A stretch of 64,000 bases of DNA, taken from NCBI RefSeq assembly GCF_001751365.1, contig NZ_LJGT01000041.1, positions 675,045-739,044 on the forward strand, written 5' to 3'. This document shows, piece by piece, positions 1 through 10,161 of the stretch. This DNA is from Streptomyces abyssalis (GTDB taxonomy: Bacteria; Actinomycetota; Actinomycetes; Streptomycetales; Streptomycetaceae). The translations under genes and the position numbers were made by a program. Positions within the stretch are counted from its first letter, which is position 1; each line of letters starts with the position of its first letter. The notes under the pieces were generated by a model. The model was not told where the DNA came from, did not search any database, and worked only from the letters and a program-made list of their open reading frames with translations.

Positions 1-408
1 AAGATGAGCCACTCCGCGGCGGCGAAGAAGCTCAGCGACGCGGGCATCGGCATCCGCTCCAGCGGCGGCTGCTCCGACCGGAACAACCCCACCTGCACGT
101 CGCTGGAGCAGGTCAACTCGGCGTCGATCGACGGCGCCATCACGCTCAAGGGCGCCAGCAAGTGCGACCTGACCGTCACCGGCGGGACCGAGACGGGCCA
201 CGCCAGCGGCGAGTTCAGCCACTGGAACGGCTACAAGCTCGACTTCGCGATGACGGGCTGCCTGAGCAGCTACGTCAAGAACACCTTCACCTCAATCGGT
301 GGAAACAAGTGGCAGTCGGGCTCGGGCAACATCTACTTCGACGAGAGCAACCACTGGGACGTCACGTTCCACAACTGCGGCGGCTGCCTGGACGGCGGCA
401 AGGGCTGA
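1..408 (+). CDS. Secreted peptidase-like protein, M15-type zinc motif, 5' end outside window
   Basis: The frame is open to the left edge, so the N-terminus (probably an export signal) is missing. The visible 134 residues contain SHWNGYKLD, which matches the SHxxGxxxD signature of the VanY/M15 D,D-carboxypeptidase fold, followed by HWDV that would supply the second zinc histidine. Six or more cysteines suggest an extracytoplasmic, disulfide-bonded protein. By analogy it could cleave cell-wall peptides, but similar small Streptomyces proteins have no tested activity that I know of. A strong hairpin follows the stop. The assignment rests on a short motif and is moderate. Confidence 0.55.
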   Translation, partial: KMSHSAAAKKLSDAGIGIRSSGGCSDRNNPTCTSLEQVNSASIDGAITLKGASKCDLTVTGGTETGHASGEFSHWNGYKLDFAMTGCLSSYVKNTFTSIGGNKWQSGSGNIYFDESNHWDVTFHNCGGCLDGGKG

Positions 409-444
409 CACCAGGCCGTACGAGACCACATGTGGGGTGAACAA

Positions 445-472
445 GGGGGCCGTGCCGGGCAGCGCGGCCCCC
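445..472. terminator. Bidirectional hairpin between peptidase-like gene and nrdB
   Basis: Eight-base GC arms (GGGGGCCG and CGGCCCCC) enclose a 12-base loop. It lies between two converging genes, 36 bases after the stop of the left gene and about 100 bases after the nrdB stop on the other strand, so it can serve both. There is no U-tract, which is usual for Streptomyces terminators. Confidence 0.6.
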
Positions 473-568
473 TTCCCCTGCCTGCATCCCGTCCCCGTGC
501 GGCCGGAGCCGGAGCGTGACGGCGAGCGGCAACCCGACCGGCACCCGACGGCACCGGAGAGGAACCGG

Positions 569-1621
569 TCAGAAGTCGTCGTCGAAGGCGACCGATCCCT
601 CGACCGCGACCTGGTACGCCGAGGAGCGCCGTTCGAAGAAGTTGGTCAGCTCCTGCACGTTCTGCAGCTCCATGAAGGAGAACGGGTTGCGGGCACCGTA
701 GCGGGCGGGGAACCCCAGCCGGATGAGGCGCTGGTCGGCGACCGCCCTCAGATACTGCTCCATCGACTCGGTGTTCATCCCGGGCATGCCCTCGCCGCAC
801 AGATCACGGGCGAACTGCAGTTCCGCCTCGACGGCCTCCTCCAGCATCTCCGTGACCTCCTTCTCCAGCTCCGCGTCGAAGAGTTCGGGTTCCTCCTCGC
901 GGACGGTGTCCACGACGTCGAAGGCGAAGGACATGTGCATCGACTCGTCACGGAAGACCCAGTTGGTGCCGGTGGCCAGCCCGTGCAGCAGCCCGCGGGA
1001 GCGGAACCAGTAGACGTATGCGAAGGCGCCGTAGAAGAAGAGCCCTTCGATGCAGGCCGCGAAGCAGATGAGGTTGAGCAGGAAGCGCCGCCTGTGGGCG
1101 CGGCTCTCCAGCCGCTCGATCCGCTCGCTGCCCTCGCCCTCCTCCATGGCCGCCATCCAGCGGAAGCAGAACTGCGCCTTCTCCCTGATGGACGGGATGT
1201 TCTCGACGGCGGCGAAGGCCTCCGCGCGCTCGTCCACATCGGGCAGATAGGTGTCCAGCAGCGTCAGATAGAACTGGACGTGCACGGCCTCCTCGAAGAG
1301 CTGCCGCGAGAGATACAGGCGCGCCTCGGGGGAGTTGATGTGCCTGTAGAGGGAGAGCACGAGATTGTTCGCCACGATCGAGTCACCGGTCGCGAAGAAT
1401 GCGACGAGACGGCTGATCATGTGCTGTTCGCCGGGCGTGAGCTTGGCGAGGTCGTCGATGTCGGAGTGGAGGTCGACCTCCTCCACGGTCCAGGTGTTCT
1501 TGATGGCGTCGCGGTAGCGGTCGTAGAAGCCGGGGTAGCGCATCGGGCGCAGCGTCAGCTCGAAGCCCGGGTCGAGCAGGTTCCCGGCGGGGCCGCCGGC
1601 AGTGGTCTTGGCGCTGGTCAT
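569..1621 (-). CDS. nrdB: Class Ia ribonucleotide reductase beta subunit
   Basis: This is the 350-residue radical-generating subunit that works with NrdA to reduce ribonucleotides to deoxyribonucleotides. The dinuclear metal ligands are recognisable: Asp in TGDS, EExxH (FEEAVH), Glu in CIEG, and ExxH in DESMH. A tyrosine sits four residues after the first ligand histidine (HVQFY), the place of the tyrosyl radical, so this is a tyrosyl-radical enzyme. The ATG overlaps the nrdA stop by one base (TAATG), which implies translational coupling. Longer in-frame extensions upstream run inside nrdA and are not used. No nrdS-like third gene follows; the next gene is the convergent peptidase-like one. 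Confidence 0.95.
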   Translation of the reverse strand: MTSAKTTAGGPAGNLLDPGFELTLRPMRYPGFYDRYRDAIKNTWTVEEVDLHSDIDDLAKLTPGEQHMISRLVAFFATGDSIVANNLVLSLYRHINSPEARLYLSRQLFEEAVHVQFYLTLLDTYLPDVDERAEAFAAVENIPSIREKAQFCFRWMAAMEEGEGSERIERLESRAHRRRFLLNLICFAACIEGLFFYGAFAYVYWFRSRGLLHGLATGTNWVFRDESMHMSFAFDVVDTVREEEPELFDAELEKEVTEMLEEAVEAELQFARDLCGEGMPGMNTESMEQYLRAVADQRLIRLGFPARYGARNPFSFMELQNVQELTNFFERRSSAYQVAVEGSVAFDDDF

Positions 1622-4137
1622 TACTGGCATGCCTCGCAGGTCTCGGGGTTTTCCAGGGAGCAGGCGGCTGCGGCCTCGTCGGTGGTCGTGGCGGTGGTGC
1701 CGGTGCCGGTGGTGCCGGTGCCGGTGGCCTCGTCGGCAGTGGCGGGGGTGCCGCCGCCCTCCCCGGAGCCGGCGTCGCCGCTCGTGCCGCCCGCCGCCCG
1801 TGCGATCCGTGTCGCCGGCCGCGAACGCAGGTAGTACGTGGTCTTGATGCCGCTCTTCCAGGCGTAGGCGTACATCGAGCTGAGCTTGCCGATCGTGGGC
1901 GCCGCCATGAACAGGTTCAGCGACTGGCTCTGGTCGAGGTACGGCGTGCGGGCGGCGGCCATGTCGATCAGGGAACGCTGCGGCAGCTCCCAGGCCGTAC
2001 GGAAGAGCCGGCGGACGTCCTCCGGGACCCGGTCCAGCTCCTGCACCGAGCCGCTCGTCTCGCGGAGCTCCTCGCGGGTGCGCTCGTCCCACATCCCCAG
2101 CTGCTTCAACTCGGCGACGAGATAGGCGTTCACCTGCAAGAACTCACCGCTGAGCGTCTCCCGCTTGAACAGGTTGGAGACCTGGGGCTCGATGCACTCG
2201 TACACACCGGCGATCGCCGCGATGGTGGCGGTCGGTGCGACGGCGAGGAGCAGCGAGTTCCGCATGCCCGTGCCGGCGATGCGGGCGCGCAGTGCCGACC
2301 AGCGCTCGGGCCAGGCCTGCCCGGCCCGGGGGTAGTGGTCGGGATGCAGCACGCCGCGCGCCGTACGGGTCTCCTCCCAGGCCGGCAGCGGCCCGTGCCG
2401 CTCGGCCAGGTCCGCGCTGGTCTCGTACGCGGCGAGCATGATCCGTTCGGAGATCCGGGTGGACAGCTCCTGTGCTTCCGCGGAGTCGAAGGGCAGCCGC
2501 ATGCGGAAGAAGACGTCCTGCAGGCCCATCAGGCCCAGACCGACCGGGCGCCAGCGGGAGTTGGACCGCTCCGCCTGTTCCGTCGGGTAGAAGTTGATGT
2601 CGACGACCCGGTCGAGGAACGTCACGGCGGTACGGACCGTGGCGTCCAGGCGCTCCCAGTCCATCCCGTCCCCGGTCTCGTCGAGATGGGCCGCGAGGTT
2701 GACGGACCCCAGGTTGCATACGGCCGTCTCGCCGTCGTCGGTGACCTCCAGGATCTCCGTGCACAGGTTCGAGGAGTGCACGATACGGCCCGGTTCCGCG
2801 GTCTGGTTGGCGGTGCGGTTCGAGGTGTCCTTGAACGTCATCCAGCCGTTCCCCGTCTGTGCGAGGGTGCGCATCATGCGCGCGTACAGCTGGCGGGCCG
2901 GCACCTGGCGCACCGCGCGGCCCTCCGCCTCGGCCCGGCGGTAGGCGGTGTCGAACTCCTCGCCCCAGAGGTCCGTGAGCTGGGGCACGTCGGCCGGGGA
3001 GAACAGCGACCAGTCGGCGTCGGCCTCCACGCGCCGCATGAACTCGTCCGGAATCCAGTGCGCGAGGTTGAGGTTGTGCGTGCGCCGGGCCTCCTCGCCG
3101 GTGTTGTCCCGCAGTTCGAGGAACTCCTCGATGTCCGCGTGCCAGGTCTCCAGATAGACGCAGGCTGCGCCCTTGCGCCGGCCCCCCTGGTTCACGGCGG
3201 CGACCGAGGAGTCCAGGGTGCGCAGGAACGGCACGATGCCGCCGGAGTGGCCGTTGGTCCCGCGGATCAGCGAACCGCGGGCGCGGATACGGGAGTAGGG
3301 CAGGCCGATGCCGCCCGCGTGCTTGGAGAGCCGTGCCACCTGCTTGTAGCGGTCGTAGATCGAGTCCAGGTCGTCCTGCGGGGAGTCCAGCAGGTAGCAG
3401 GACGACATCTGGGCGTGCCGCGTACCGGAGTTGAAGAGCGTGGGGGAGGAGGGCAGATACGCGAGCGAGCTCGTCAGCCCGTACAGCTCGGCGACCTCTT
3501 CGGCAGCCTCCGCCGAAGAGCCGGCCGCGAGTCCGCACGCGACGCGCAGCAGGAAGTGCTGCGGCGTCTCGATCACCTGCCGGGTCGTGGGATGCCGCAG
3601 CAGATAGCGCGAGTGCACCGTACGGAGCCCGAAGTAGCCGAAACGGTCGTCCGCTCCGCCTGCGACCGCCGCCTCCACGAGCGCGTCCAGCCGCTGCGCG
3701 TGCGCCCGTACGAACTCGGCCGTGCGGTCGGCGATCAGACCCTCGCGGTGCCCGATCGCGACCGAGTCCGAGAAGGACACGGCGCCCTGGCCGCGGGCCT
3801 CGTCGCGGATCGCGAGCGTGAGCAGCCGCGCCGCGAGCTGTGAGTACGCGGGCTCCTCGCCGATCAGCCCGGCGGCCTCCTCCGCGGCGAGCGCCCGCAA
3901 CTCCGCCTCGTCCGCGCCCTGCCGGCGTCCGCGGAGCACCGCCGTGGCGACCCGGCCCGCGTCGGTGCCGGCGAGGTCGGCCGTCAGCTCGGTCAGGGTG
4001 CGCGACAGCGCGCCGTCCGGGTCCGGTGGCGCGGGTGAGGAGCCGGACGCGGCCGCCGGCACGGACGCCGGCGGCGGCACGGACGCGAATGCCGGTGCGG
4101 TCGCGGTCGCGTTCCCGGTCACGGATGCGATGGTCAC
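1621..4137 (-). CDS. nrdA: Class Ia ribonucleotide reductase alpha (catalytic) subunit
   Basis: The 838-residue catalytic subunit carries the expected active-site elements: the SSCYLLDS redox cysteine, the N-x-C-x-E radical triad in SNLCTEILE, the partner cysteine in AVCNLGSVNL, paired tyrosines in KTTYYLR for radical transfer, and a C-terminal CxxC-type tail (ETCEACQ) that exchanges electrons with thioredoxin or glutaredoxin. The first 45 residues are Ala/Pro/Ser rich and look disordered. A second low-complexity Gly/Thr/Ala stretch precedes the cysteine tail and probably serves as the flexible swinging arm. The start is GTG at 4137, with a GAGGGAG sequence upstream. The leader contains a cobalamin riboswitch. 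Confidence 0.96.
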   Translation of the reverse strand: MTIASVTGNATATAPAFASVPPPASVPAAASGSSPAPPDPDGALSRTLTELTADLAGTDAGRVATAVLRGRRQGADEAELRALAAEEAAGLIGEEPAYSQLAARLLTLAIRDEARGQGAVSFSDSVAIGHREGLIADRTAEFVRAHAQRLDALVEAAVAGGADDRFGYFGLRTVHSRYLLRHPTTRQVIETPQHFLLRVACGLAAGSSAEAAEEVAELYGLTSSLAYLPSSPTLFNSGTRHAQMSSCYLLDSPQDDLDSIYDRYKQVARLSKHAGGIGLPYSRIRARGSLIRGTNGHSGGIVPFLRTLDSSVAAVNQGGRRKGAACVYLETWHADIEEFLELRDNTGEEARRTHNLNLAHWIPDEFMRRVEADADWSLFSPADVPQLTDLWGEEFDTAYRRAEAEGRAVRQVPARQLYARMMRTLAQTGNGWMTFKDTSNRTANQTAEPGRIVHSSNLCTEILEVTDDGETAVCNLGSVNLAAHLDETGDGMDWERLDATVRTAVTFLDRVVDINFYPTEQAERSNSRWRPVGLGLMGLQDVFFRMRLPFDSAEAQELSTRISERIMLAAYETSADLAERHGPLPAWEETRTARGVLHPDHYPRAGQAWPERWSALRARIAGTGMRNSLLLAVAPTATIAAIAGVYECIEPQVSNLFKRETLSGEFLQVNAYLVAELKQLGMWDERTREELRETSGSVQELDRVPEDVRRLFRTAWELPQRSLIDMAAARTPYLDQSQSLNLFMAAPTIGKLSSMYAYAWKSGIKTTYYLRSRPATRIARAAGGTSGDAGSGEGGGTPATADEATGTGTTGTGTTATTTDEAAAACSLENPETCEACQ

Positions 4138-4271
4138 GGGATGTGCTCTCCCTCGCTCGGTTCAGGTCACCGGCTCACCGGGGGAGCGCACTCGGCGGGC
4201 GCGCGAGGACATGCCGCCTCGGTGAAGCGGCAGATCTCGCGGGCGTCCACCGGCCCAACCCTCGGGACCCG

Positions 4272-4427
4272 GACGTCTTTCGACACGGCCTGCAGGCACT
4301 CGGACTCGCGACGGCCGCCCGGAGCGGCTCACCCGTAAGAGGACGGGCTTGCGGCACAGAGCAGCACATCGCATACCGTTGCGGGACAGTTCCGGATTCG
4401 CACCGGATTCCCCTGCGCGGCAGCGAG
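4272..4427 (-). promoter_or_regulatory. Cobalamin (B12) riboswitch upstream of nrdAB
   Basis: Read leftward, the leader contains the classical cobalamin core: GGGAATCCGGTGCGAATCC, then CTGTCCCGCAACGGT, and downstream the B12 box AGTCCGAGTGCCTGC at about 4292-4306. The element ends some 130 bases before the nrdA start. Class Ia nrd genes in S. coelicolor are known to be shut down by B12 through such a riboswitch when a B12-dependent class II reductase can take over, and the same logic is inferred here. Exact ends of the aptamer are approximate. Confidence 0.93.
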
Positions 4428-4431
4428 CACG

Positions 4432-4447
4432 AGCATACATCTAGTAG
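4432..4447 (-). promoter_or_regulatory. Candidate NrdR box 2 (promoter-proximal)
   Basis: The reverse strand reads CTACTAGATGTATGCT, about 9 of 16 matches to the NrdR consensus acaCwAtATaTwgtgt. It sits immediately before the riboswitch, where the -10 region would be. A second copy lies 32 bases upstream, three helical turns away, the usual spacing for paired NrdR boxes. Assignment is by spacing and core only. Confidence 0.5.
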
Positions 4448-4463
4448 GGAGTTGTGCCACTCG

Positions 4464-4479
4464 CCCCCACATCTTGTGC
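4464..4479 (-). promoter_or_regulatory. Candidate NrdR box 1 (distal)
   Basis: The reverse strand reads GCACAAGATGTGGGGG, with the AGATGT core shared with the proximal box and about 10 of 16 matches to the NrdR consensus. The pair would let NrdR repress nrdAB according to nucleotide status, in addition to B12 control in the leader. Confidence 0.5.
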
Positions 4480-4494
4480 CGGGTGAGTCGCAGT

Positions 4495-4995
4495 TCACAG
4501 TTCGAGGGTGAACGCGTGCAGCGCCAGGCCGGGAATCGGCTCCCAGTCCCGCTCCGGCGCCGGGACGAACCCCAGCCGCCCGTACAGCCGGTGGGCCGTC
4601 GTCATCCCGTCATGGCTGCAGAGCACGAGCCGGCTCAGGCCACGCTCACGCGCCTTGTCGATGCACGCGCGCACGAGGGCCTCGCCCGCTCCGCGCCCGC
4701 GCCCCTCCGGCCGTACGGCGAGCATTCTGAACTCGCCCTCGCCGGGCCCCGCGAGGTCCGCGTACTCCCCGCCGTCACCGACGAAGGCGACCGCGCCGAG
4801 CACGGAATCCGATGCGGTGTCGACGGCGACGAGGATCTCCGTGTGCTCCGCGCGGCGCCGGGCCGCGCGCAGGTGCGTCAGATACGGGTCGTCCGCACCG
4901 AACGTCAGCAGTCCGTCCTCGAGATACGCGCGCGCGGTCAGCTCGCCGACGCCCTCCAGCTCCTCGTCCCGCGCCGGTCTGATCGTGATGTCCAT
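4495..4995 (-). CDS. GNAT-family N-acetyltransferase
   Basis: This 166-residue protein has the GNAT fold throughout. Strand 4 (EGEFRMLAVRPEGRGRGAGEALV) holds the acetyl-CoA pyrophosphate loop RGRGAG, and the C-terminal YGRLGFVPAPE is the usual motif B region. The acceptor substrate cannot be told from sequence. It is transcribed toward nrdA, and its 3' end abuts the nrd promoter region. The start is the ATG at 4995; no strong ribosome site was noted. Confidence 0.85.
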   Translation of the reverse strand: MDITIRPARDEELEGVGELTARAYLEDGLLTFGADDPYLTHLRAARRRAEHTEILVAVDTASDSVLGAVAFVGDGGEYADLAGPGEGEFRMLAVRPEGRGRGAGEALVRACIDKARERGLSRLVLCSHDGMTTAHRLYGRLGFVPAPERDWEPIPGLALHAFTLEL

Positions 4996-5023
4996 GGAAC
5001 GAGCATGCCTTGCCCCACTGACA

Positions 5024-5067
5024 ACGTGAGGGCCGCCCGTCCCCTCACGGACGGACAGCCCTCACGT
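5024..5067 (-). terminator. Composite hairpin after ybdD
   Basis: Outer arms ACGTGAGGGC and GCCCTCACGT pair over 10 bases, and an inner CCGTCC/GGACGG stem of 6 bases closes on a short loop. It lies 22 bases after the ybdD stop and most likely ends the cstA-ybdD transcript. Confidence 0.65.
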
Positions 5068-5088
5068 ACGCGTTGACTCCAGCCGGTC

Positions 5089-5294
5089 TCAGCAGCAGCG
5101 GAAGCCGCCGCGGGGATCGCCCTCGCGCGCGTCGGTGCGCTCCCGCTCGAACTCCCTGCGGCTCGGCACCCGCGCCGCCGGATTGTGCTGCCGCATGTGC
5201 GCCACGTACCGGTCGTAGGCGCTCTCGTCGGTCAGCTCGCGCATGTACCAGCGCACCCAGCGTGCGCCGCGCATCAGGAGTCCCGTCACCGCTG

Positions 5295-5298
<4 letters not shown>
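5089..5298 (-). CDS. ybdD: YbdD/YjiX family small protein (DUF466)
   Basis: A 69-residue basic protein with the family hallmarks: an early MRGARWVRWYMRELT segment, YxxYxxHMRxxNP, and a C-terminal CC pair. Members are nearly always encoded directly after cstA and are thought to assist that carrier. Here the GTG start overlaps the cstA stop in a GTGA, so the two are translationally coupled. The precise role is unproven. Confidence 0.88.
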
Positions 5299-7502
<2,204 letters not shown>

Positions 7503-7641
7503 CCGGTCGTCCTTCCGTCGGCATTGCTCATGAGGACGGCAAGGACGGTAAGCCACCGCGTGCACGCAGCGCTACGGCGCGGACAGCCTTCGGCAGCTCA
7601 GGGCCCGTTTCGTTATCTTTCCGAGCGCCGCGGCGCCCGCC

Positions 7642-8427
7642 TCAGTGCTGGGGCCTCTGGAGGTTGGCGACGAATTTGTAACGGTCCCCGCGGTAGACGG
7701 AACGGACCCACTCCACGGGCTCACCGTCGGTGTCCAGGGAGTGCCTGGAGAGCATCAGCATCGGCAGGCCCACGTCGGTGCCGAGCAGCCCGGCCTCACG
7801 GGGCGTGGCGAGGGACGTCTCGATGGTCTCCTCGGCCTCCGCGAGATGGATGCCGTACACCTCCGCCAGCGCCGTGTAGAGCGACGTGTACTTCACCAGG
7901 CTGCGGCGCAGCGCCGGGAAGCGCCGCTGCGACAGGTGCGTGGTCTCGATCGCCATCGGTTCGCCGCTGGCCAGCCGCAGCCGCTCGATGCGCAGTACGC
8001 GCCCGCCCGCCGGGATGTCGAGGGCGTGGGCGAGCCTGTCGTCCGCGGTGACGTAGCCGATGTCCAGCAGCTGCGAGGTCGGTTCGAGGCCCTGGGCGCG
8101 CATGTCCTCCGTGTACGAGGTCAGTTGCAGCGCCTGGGAGACCTTGGGCTTCGCGACGAAGGTCCCCTTGCCCTGGATGCGCTCCAGCCGCCCCTCGACC
8201 ACGAGTTCCTGCAGTGCCTGGCGCACTGTCGTACGCGAAGTGTCGAACTCCGTGGCGAGCGTGCGCTCGGGAGGCACCGGGGTGCCCGGCGGCATGGTCT
8301 CCGTCATCTCCAGCAAGTGCCGCTTGAGCCGGTAGTACTTGGGCACGCGAGTGGTCCGCGCGCCGCCGTTGCCGCTTCCCGACTCCGGCTCTGCCGCGGC
8401 TGTGACCGCGCCCCCGTCCGTGCTCAT
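7642..8427 (-). CDS. dasR: DasR, GntR/HutC global regulator of aminosugar metabolism
   Basis: A 261-residue GntR-family repressor. An N-terminal winged helix (RVPKYYRLKRHLLEM to GRLERIQGKGTFVAKPK) is followed by a UTRA effector domain. The protein is nearly identical in its core to S. coelicolor DasR, which binds dre sites and is released by glucosamine-6-phosphate or GlcNAc-6-phosphate, linking chitin and cell-wall turnover to development and antibiotic production. The ATG at 8427 follows GGAAGG and gives the known short N-terminus; the upstream in-frame extension is rejected. It is divergent from dasA, with dre-type palindromes between them. Confidence 0.97.
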   Translation of the reverse strand: MSTDGGAVTAAAEPESGSGNGGARTTRVPKYYRLKRHLLEMTETMPPGTPVPPERTLATEFDTSRTTVRQALQELVVEGRLERIQGKGTFVAKPKVSQALQLTSYTEDMRAQGLEPTSQLLDIGYVTADDRLAHALDIPAGGRVLRIERLRLASGEPMAIETTHLSQRRFPALRRSLVKYTSLYTALAEVYGIHLAEAEETIETSLATPREAGLLGTDVGLPMLMLSRHSLDTDGEPVEWVRSVYRGDRYKFVANLQRPQH

Positions 8428-8712
8428 CGCTCGCCTTCCCGCTCGTGTCGTGCTGCCGTCACCGGGTTCCTCCGTGTGCATGGGACGTGCCGGGTGCTGG
8501 GTACCGAGTGCTCTGCTTCCGGCTCCGGTTACGGCTCCGGCGCGACGGCGTCTCCGGTGGTGCACCGGTCTCCGGCCGTCGTTCCGGCTGTACTTCGCGC
8601 AGAACTTCGCGGCTCACATCGTGGCACGTGGTCGCCGCTCGGGGACTCTCCCGCCCAGATGTCGTTCCGATAACGGAACCCGAAACTCGGTTTCTGCACC
8701 GTTGACACCCCT

Positions 8713-8728
8713 ATAGGTCTAGGCCAAG
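8713..8728. promoter_or_regulatory. Second, weaker dre-like site
   Basis: The sequence ATAGGTCTAGGCCAAG matches the dre consensus ACTGGTCTAGACCACT at 11 of 16 positions. It lies 22 bases upstream of the stronger site and just after a TTGACA hexamer (8702-8707) that could be a -35 box. Confidence 0.55.
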
Positions 8729-8734
8729 CTGCGG

Positions 8735-8756
8735 ACTGGTCTAAACCATTAGACCA
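8735..8756. promoter_or_regulatory. DasR-responsive element (dre) in dasA promoter region
   Basis: ACTGGTCTAAACCATT at 8735-8750 is a good dre match. It is embedded in a perfect inverted repeat: TGGTCTAA (8737-8744), spacer ACCA, TTAGACCA (8749-8756). It ends 29 bases before the dasA start codon, so bound DasR should block dasA. Confidence 0.88.
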
Positions 8757-8784
8757 GCACATGCAGTCCGTTGGGGAGGATGCC

Positions 8785-10053
8785 GTGAGACGAGGACTCA
8801 TCGCCGCGACAGGAATCGCGGCTCTGATGGCGGGCGTTGCGGCCTGCGGGACCGGCGGTGAGGCGGAGTCCGGCGCCGACGGCTTCAAGGGGCAGACACT
8901 GACCCTGTGGGCGATGGACGGATCCACGCCCGAGCAGTGGGAGAAGGACGTCAAGGCGGCCTTCGAGAAGAAGACCGGCGCGAAGCTGAAGCTCGAAGTC
9001 CAGCAGTGGAACGGGATTCAGCAGAAGATAACCACCGCGCTCTCCGAGCCCGACCCGCCGGACGTCATCGAGGTCGGCAACACCCAGACCCCCGCCTACG
9101 CGAAGACGGGCGGTCTCGCCGACCTCGGCGACCTGAAGAAGGACATAGGCACGGACTGGACGGAGTCCGTCAACAAGTCCGCCGTCTACGGCGGCAAGCA
9201 GTACGCGGCGCCCTGGTACACGGTCAACCGCACCGTCATCTACAACAAGCGGATCTGGCGGGACGCCGGCATCGACAAGACCCCCAGGACACGCGCCGAG
9301 TTCTTCGACGCACTGGACGCCGTCGAGAAGAAGACCGACGCAGAGCCGCTCTATCTCCCCGGCCAGAACTGGTACTTCTTCGACGGCCTCCTCATCGGCA
9401 AGGACGCCGGTCTCATCAAGAAGCAGGGCGGCAAGTGGGTCTCCAACCTCGCCGACCCCAAGGTCGGATCCGCCATGAAGCTCTACGAGAAGTACGCCTC
9501 GTACTCCGACGCCCCCAAGGACAAGGACGAGGCGACCCCGCAGCAGGCCGAAGTCTTCGCCAAGGGGAAGACGGGTGCCTTCATCGGCCTGGGCTGGGAG
9601 GCGGCCACGGCAGTCGAGGCCAACCCGGAGATCAAGAAGGACATCGGATACTTCACCATCCCCGGTGAGAGCGCGGACAAGCCCGAGGGCGTCTTCCTCG
9701 GCGGCTCCAACCTGGCAGTCGCCGCGGGCAGCGAGAAGCAGGAACTGGCAAAGGAGTTCCTCAAGATCGCGCTTTCCGACAAGTTCGAGGGCGCCCTCGC
9801 CGAGGAGGGCGGAGTCATACCCAACAAGCACTCCCTGCAGAAGAAGGTCGAGGGCAACCCCGCCGCCGAGGCCGCGGCTCCCGCCGTCGCGGGCGGCGGT
9901 CTGACGCCGCTCATTCCCCAGTGGGCCGCCGTGGAGAACCCCCCGAACCCGGTGAAGAGCTACATGACCGCCGTGCTCAAGGGGAAGTCGCACGCCGCCG
10001 CCGCCGAGTCGGTCGAGGACGAGATCAACAAGAGGCTCTCGCAGAAGCAGTGA
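8785..10053 (+). CDS. dasA: DasA, chitobiose ABC-transporter binding lipoprotein
   Basis: A 422-residue family-1 sugar-binding lipoprotein. The N-terminus has a basic residue pair, a hydrophobic stretch and the lipobox GVAAC, so it is lipid-anchored outside the membrane. The mature part shows the SBP signature LWAMDGSTPEQWEKDVKAAF. DasA of Streptomyces binds chitobiose and related GlcNAc oligomers for DasBC. The GTG at 8785 is preferred over an earlier ATG because GGGGAGGA lies five bases upstream and the signal peptide is then of normal length. It is the first gene of the das run and is controlled by the dre sites upstream. Confidence 0.95.
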   Translation: MRRGLIAATGIAALMAGVAACGTGGEAESGADGFKGQTLTLWAMDGSTPEQWEKDVKAAFEKKTGAKLKLEVQQWNGIQQKITTALSEPDPPDVIEVGNTQTPAYAKTGGLADLGDLKKDIGTDWTESVNKSAVYGGKQYAAPWYTVNRTVIYNKRIWRDAGIDKTPRTRAEFFDALDAVEKKTDAEPLYLPGQNWYFFDGLLIGKDAGLIKKQGGKWVSNLADPKVGSAMKLYEKYASYSDAPKDKDEATPQQAEVFAKGKTGAFIGLGWEAATAVEANPEIKKDIGYFTIPGESADKPEGVFLGGSNLAVAAGSEKQELAKEFLKIALSDKFEGALAEEGGVIPNKHSLQKKVEGNPAAEAAAPAVAGGGLTPLIPQWAAVENPPNPVKSYMTAVLKGKSHAAAAESVEDEINKRLSQKQ

Positions 10054-10060
10054 GTTCCCG

Positions 10061-10132
10061 CCGGGCTGCCGGGGTGCAGGCAGTCGTGCTGCCGGAGGGG
10101 GTGGCACGACTGCCGGCACACCGGCAGCCCGG
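10061..10132 (+). other. Long bipartite hairpin between dasA and dasB
   Basis: Outer arms CCGGGCTGCCGG (10061-10072) and CCGGCAGCCCGG (10121-10132) pair perfectly over 12 bases. Inside, GGCAGTCGTGC (10079-10089) pairs with GCACGACTGCC (10104-10114) over 11. It probably acts as a partial terminator or 3' stabiliser so that dasA messenger exceeds dasBC messenger, as a binding protein is needed in excess. Confidence 0.75.
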
Positions 10133-10161
10133 GCTCTTCGACCACGTGAGCTGGAGCAGAG

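Noticed and set aside
8428..8565. N-terminal extension of DasR by 46 codons
   Set aside because: The extension is His/Arg/Gly rich and lacks a ribosome site, while GGAAGG precedes the internal ATG that matches known DasR.
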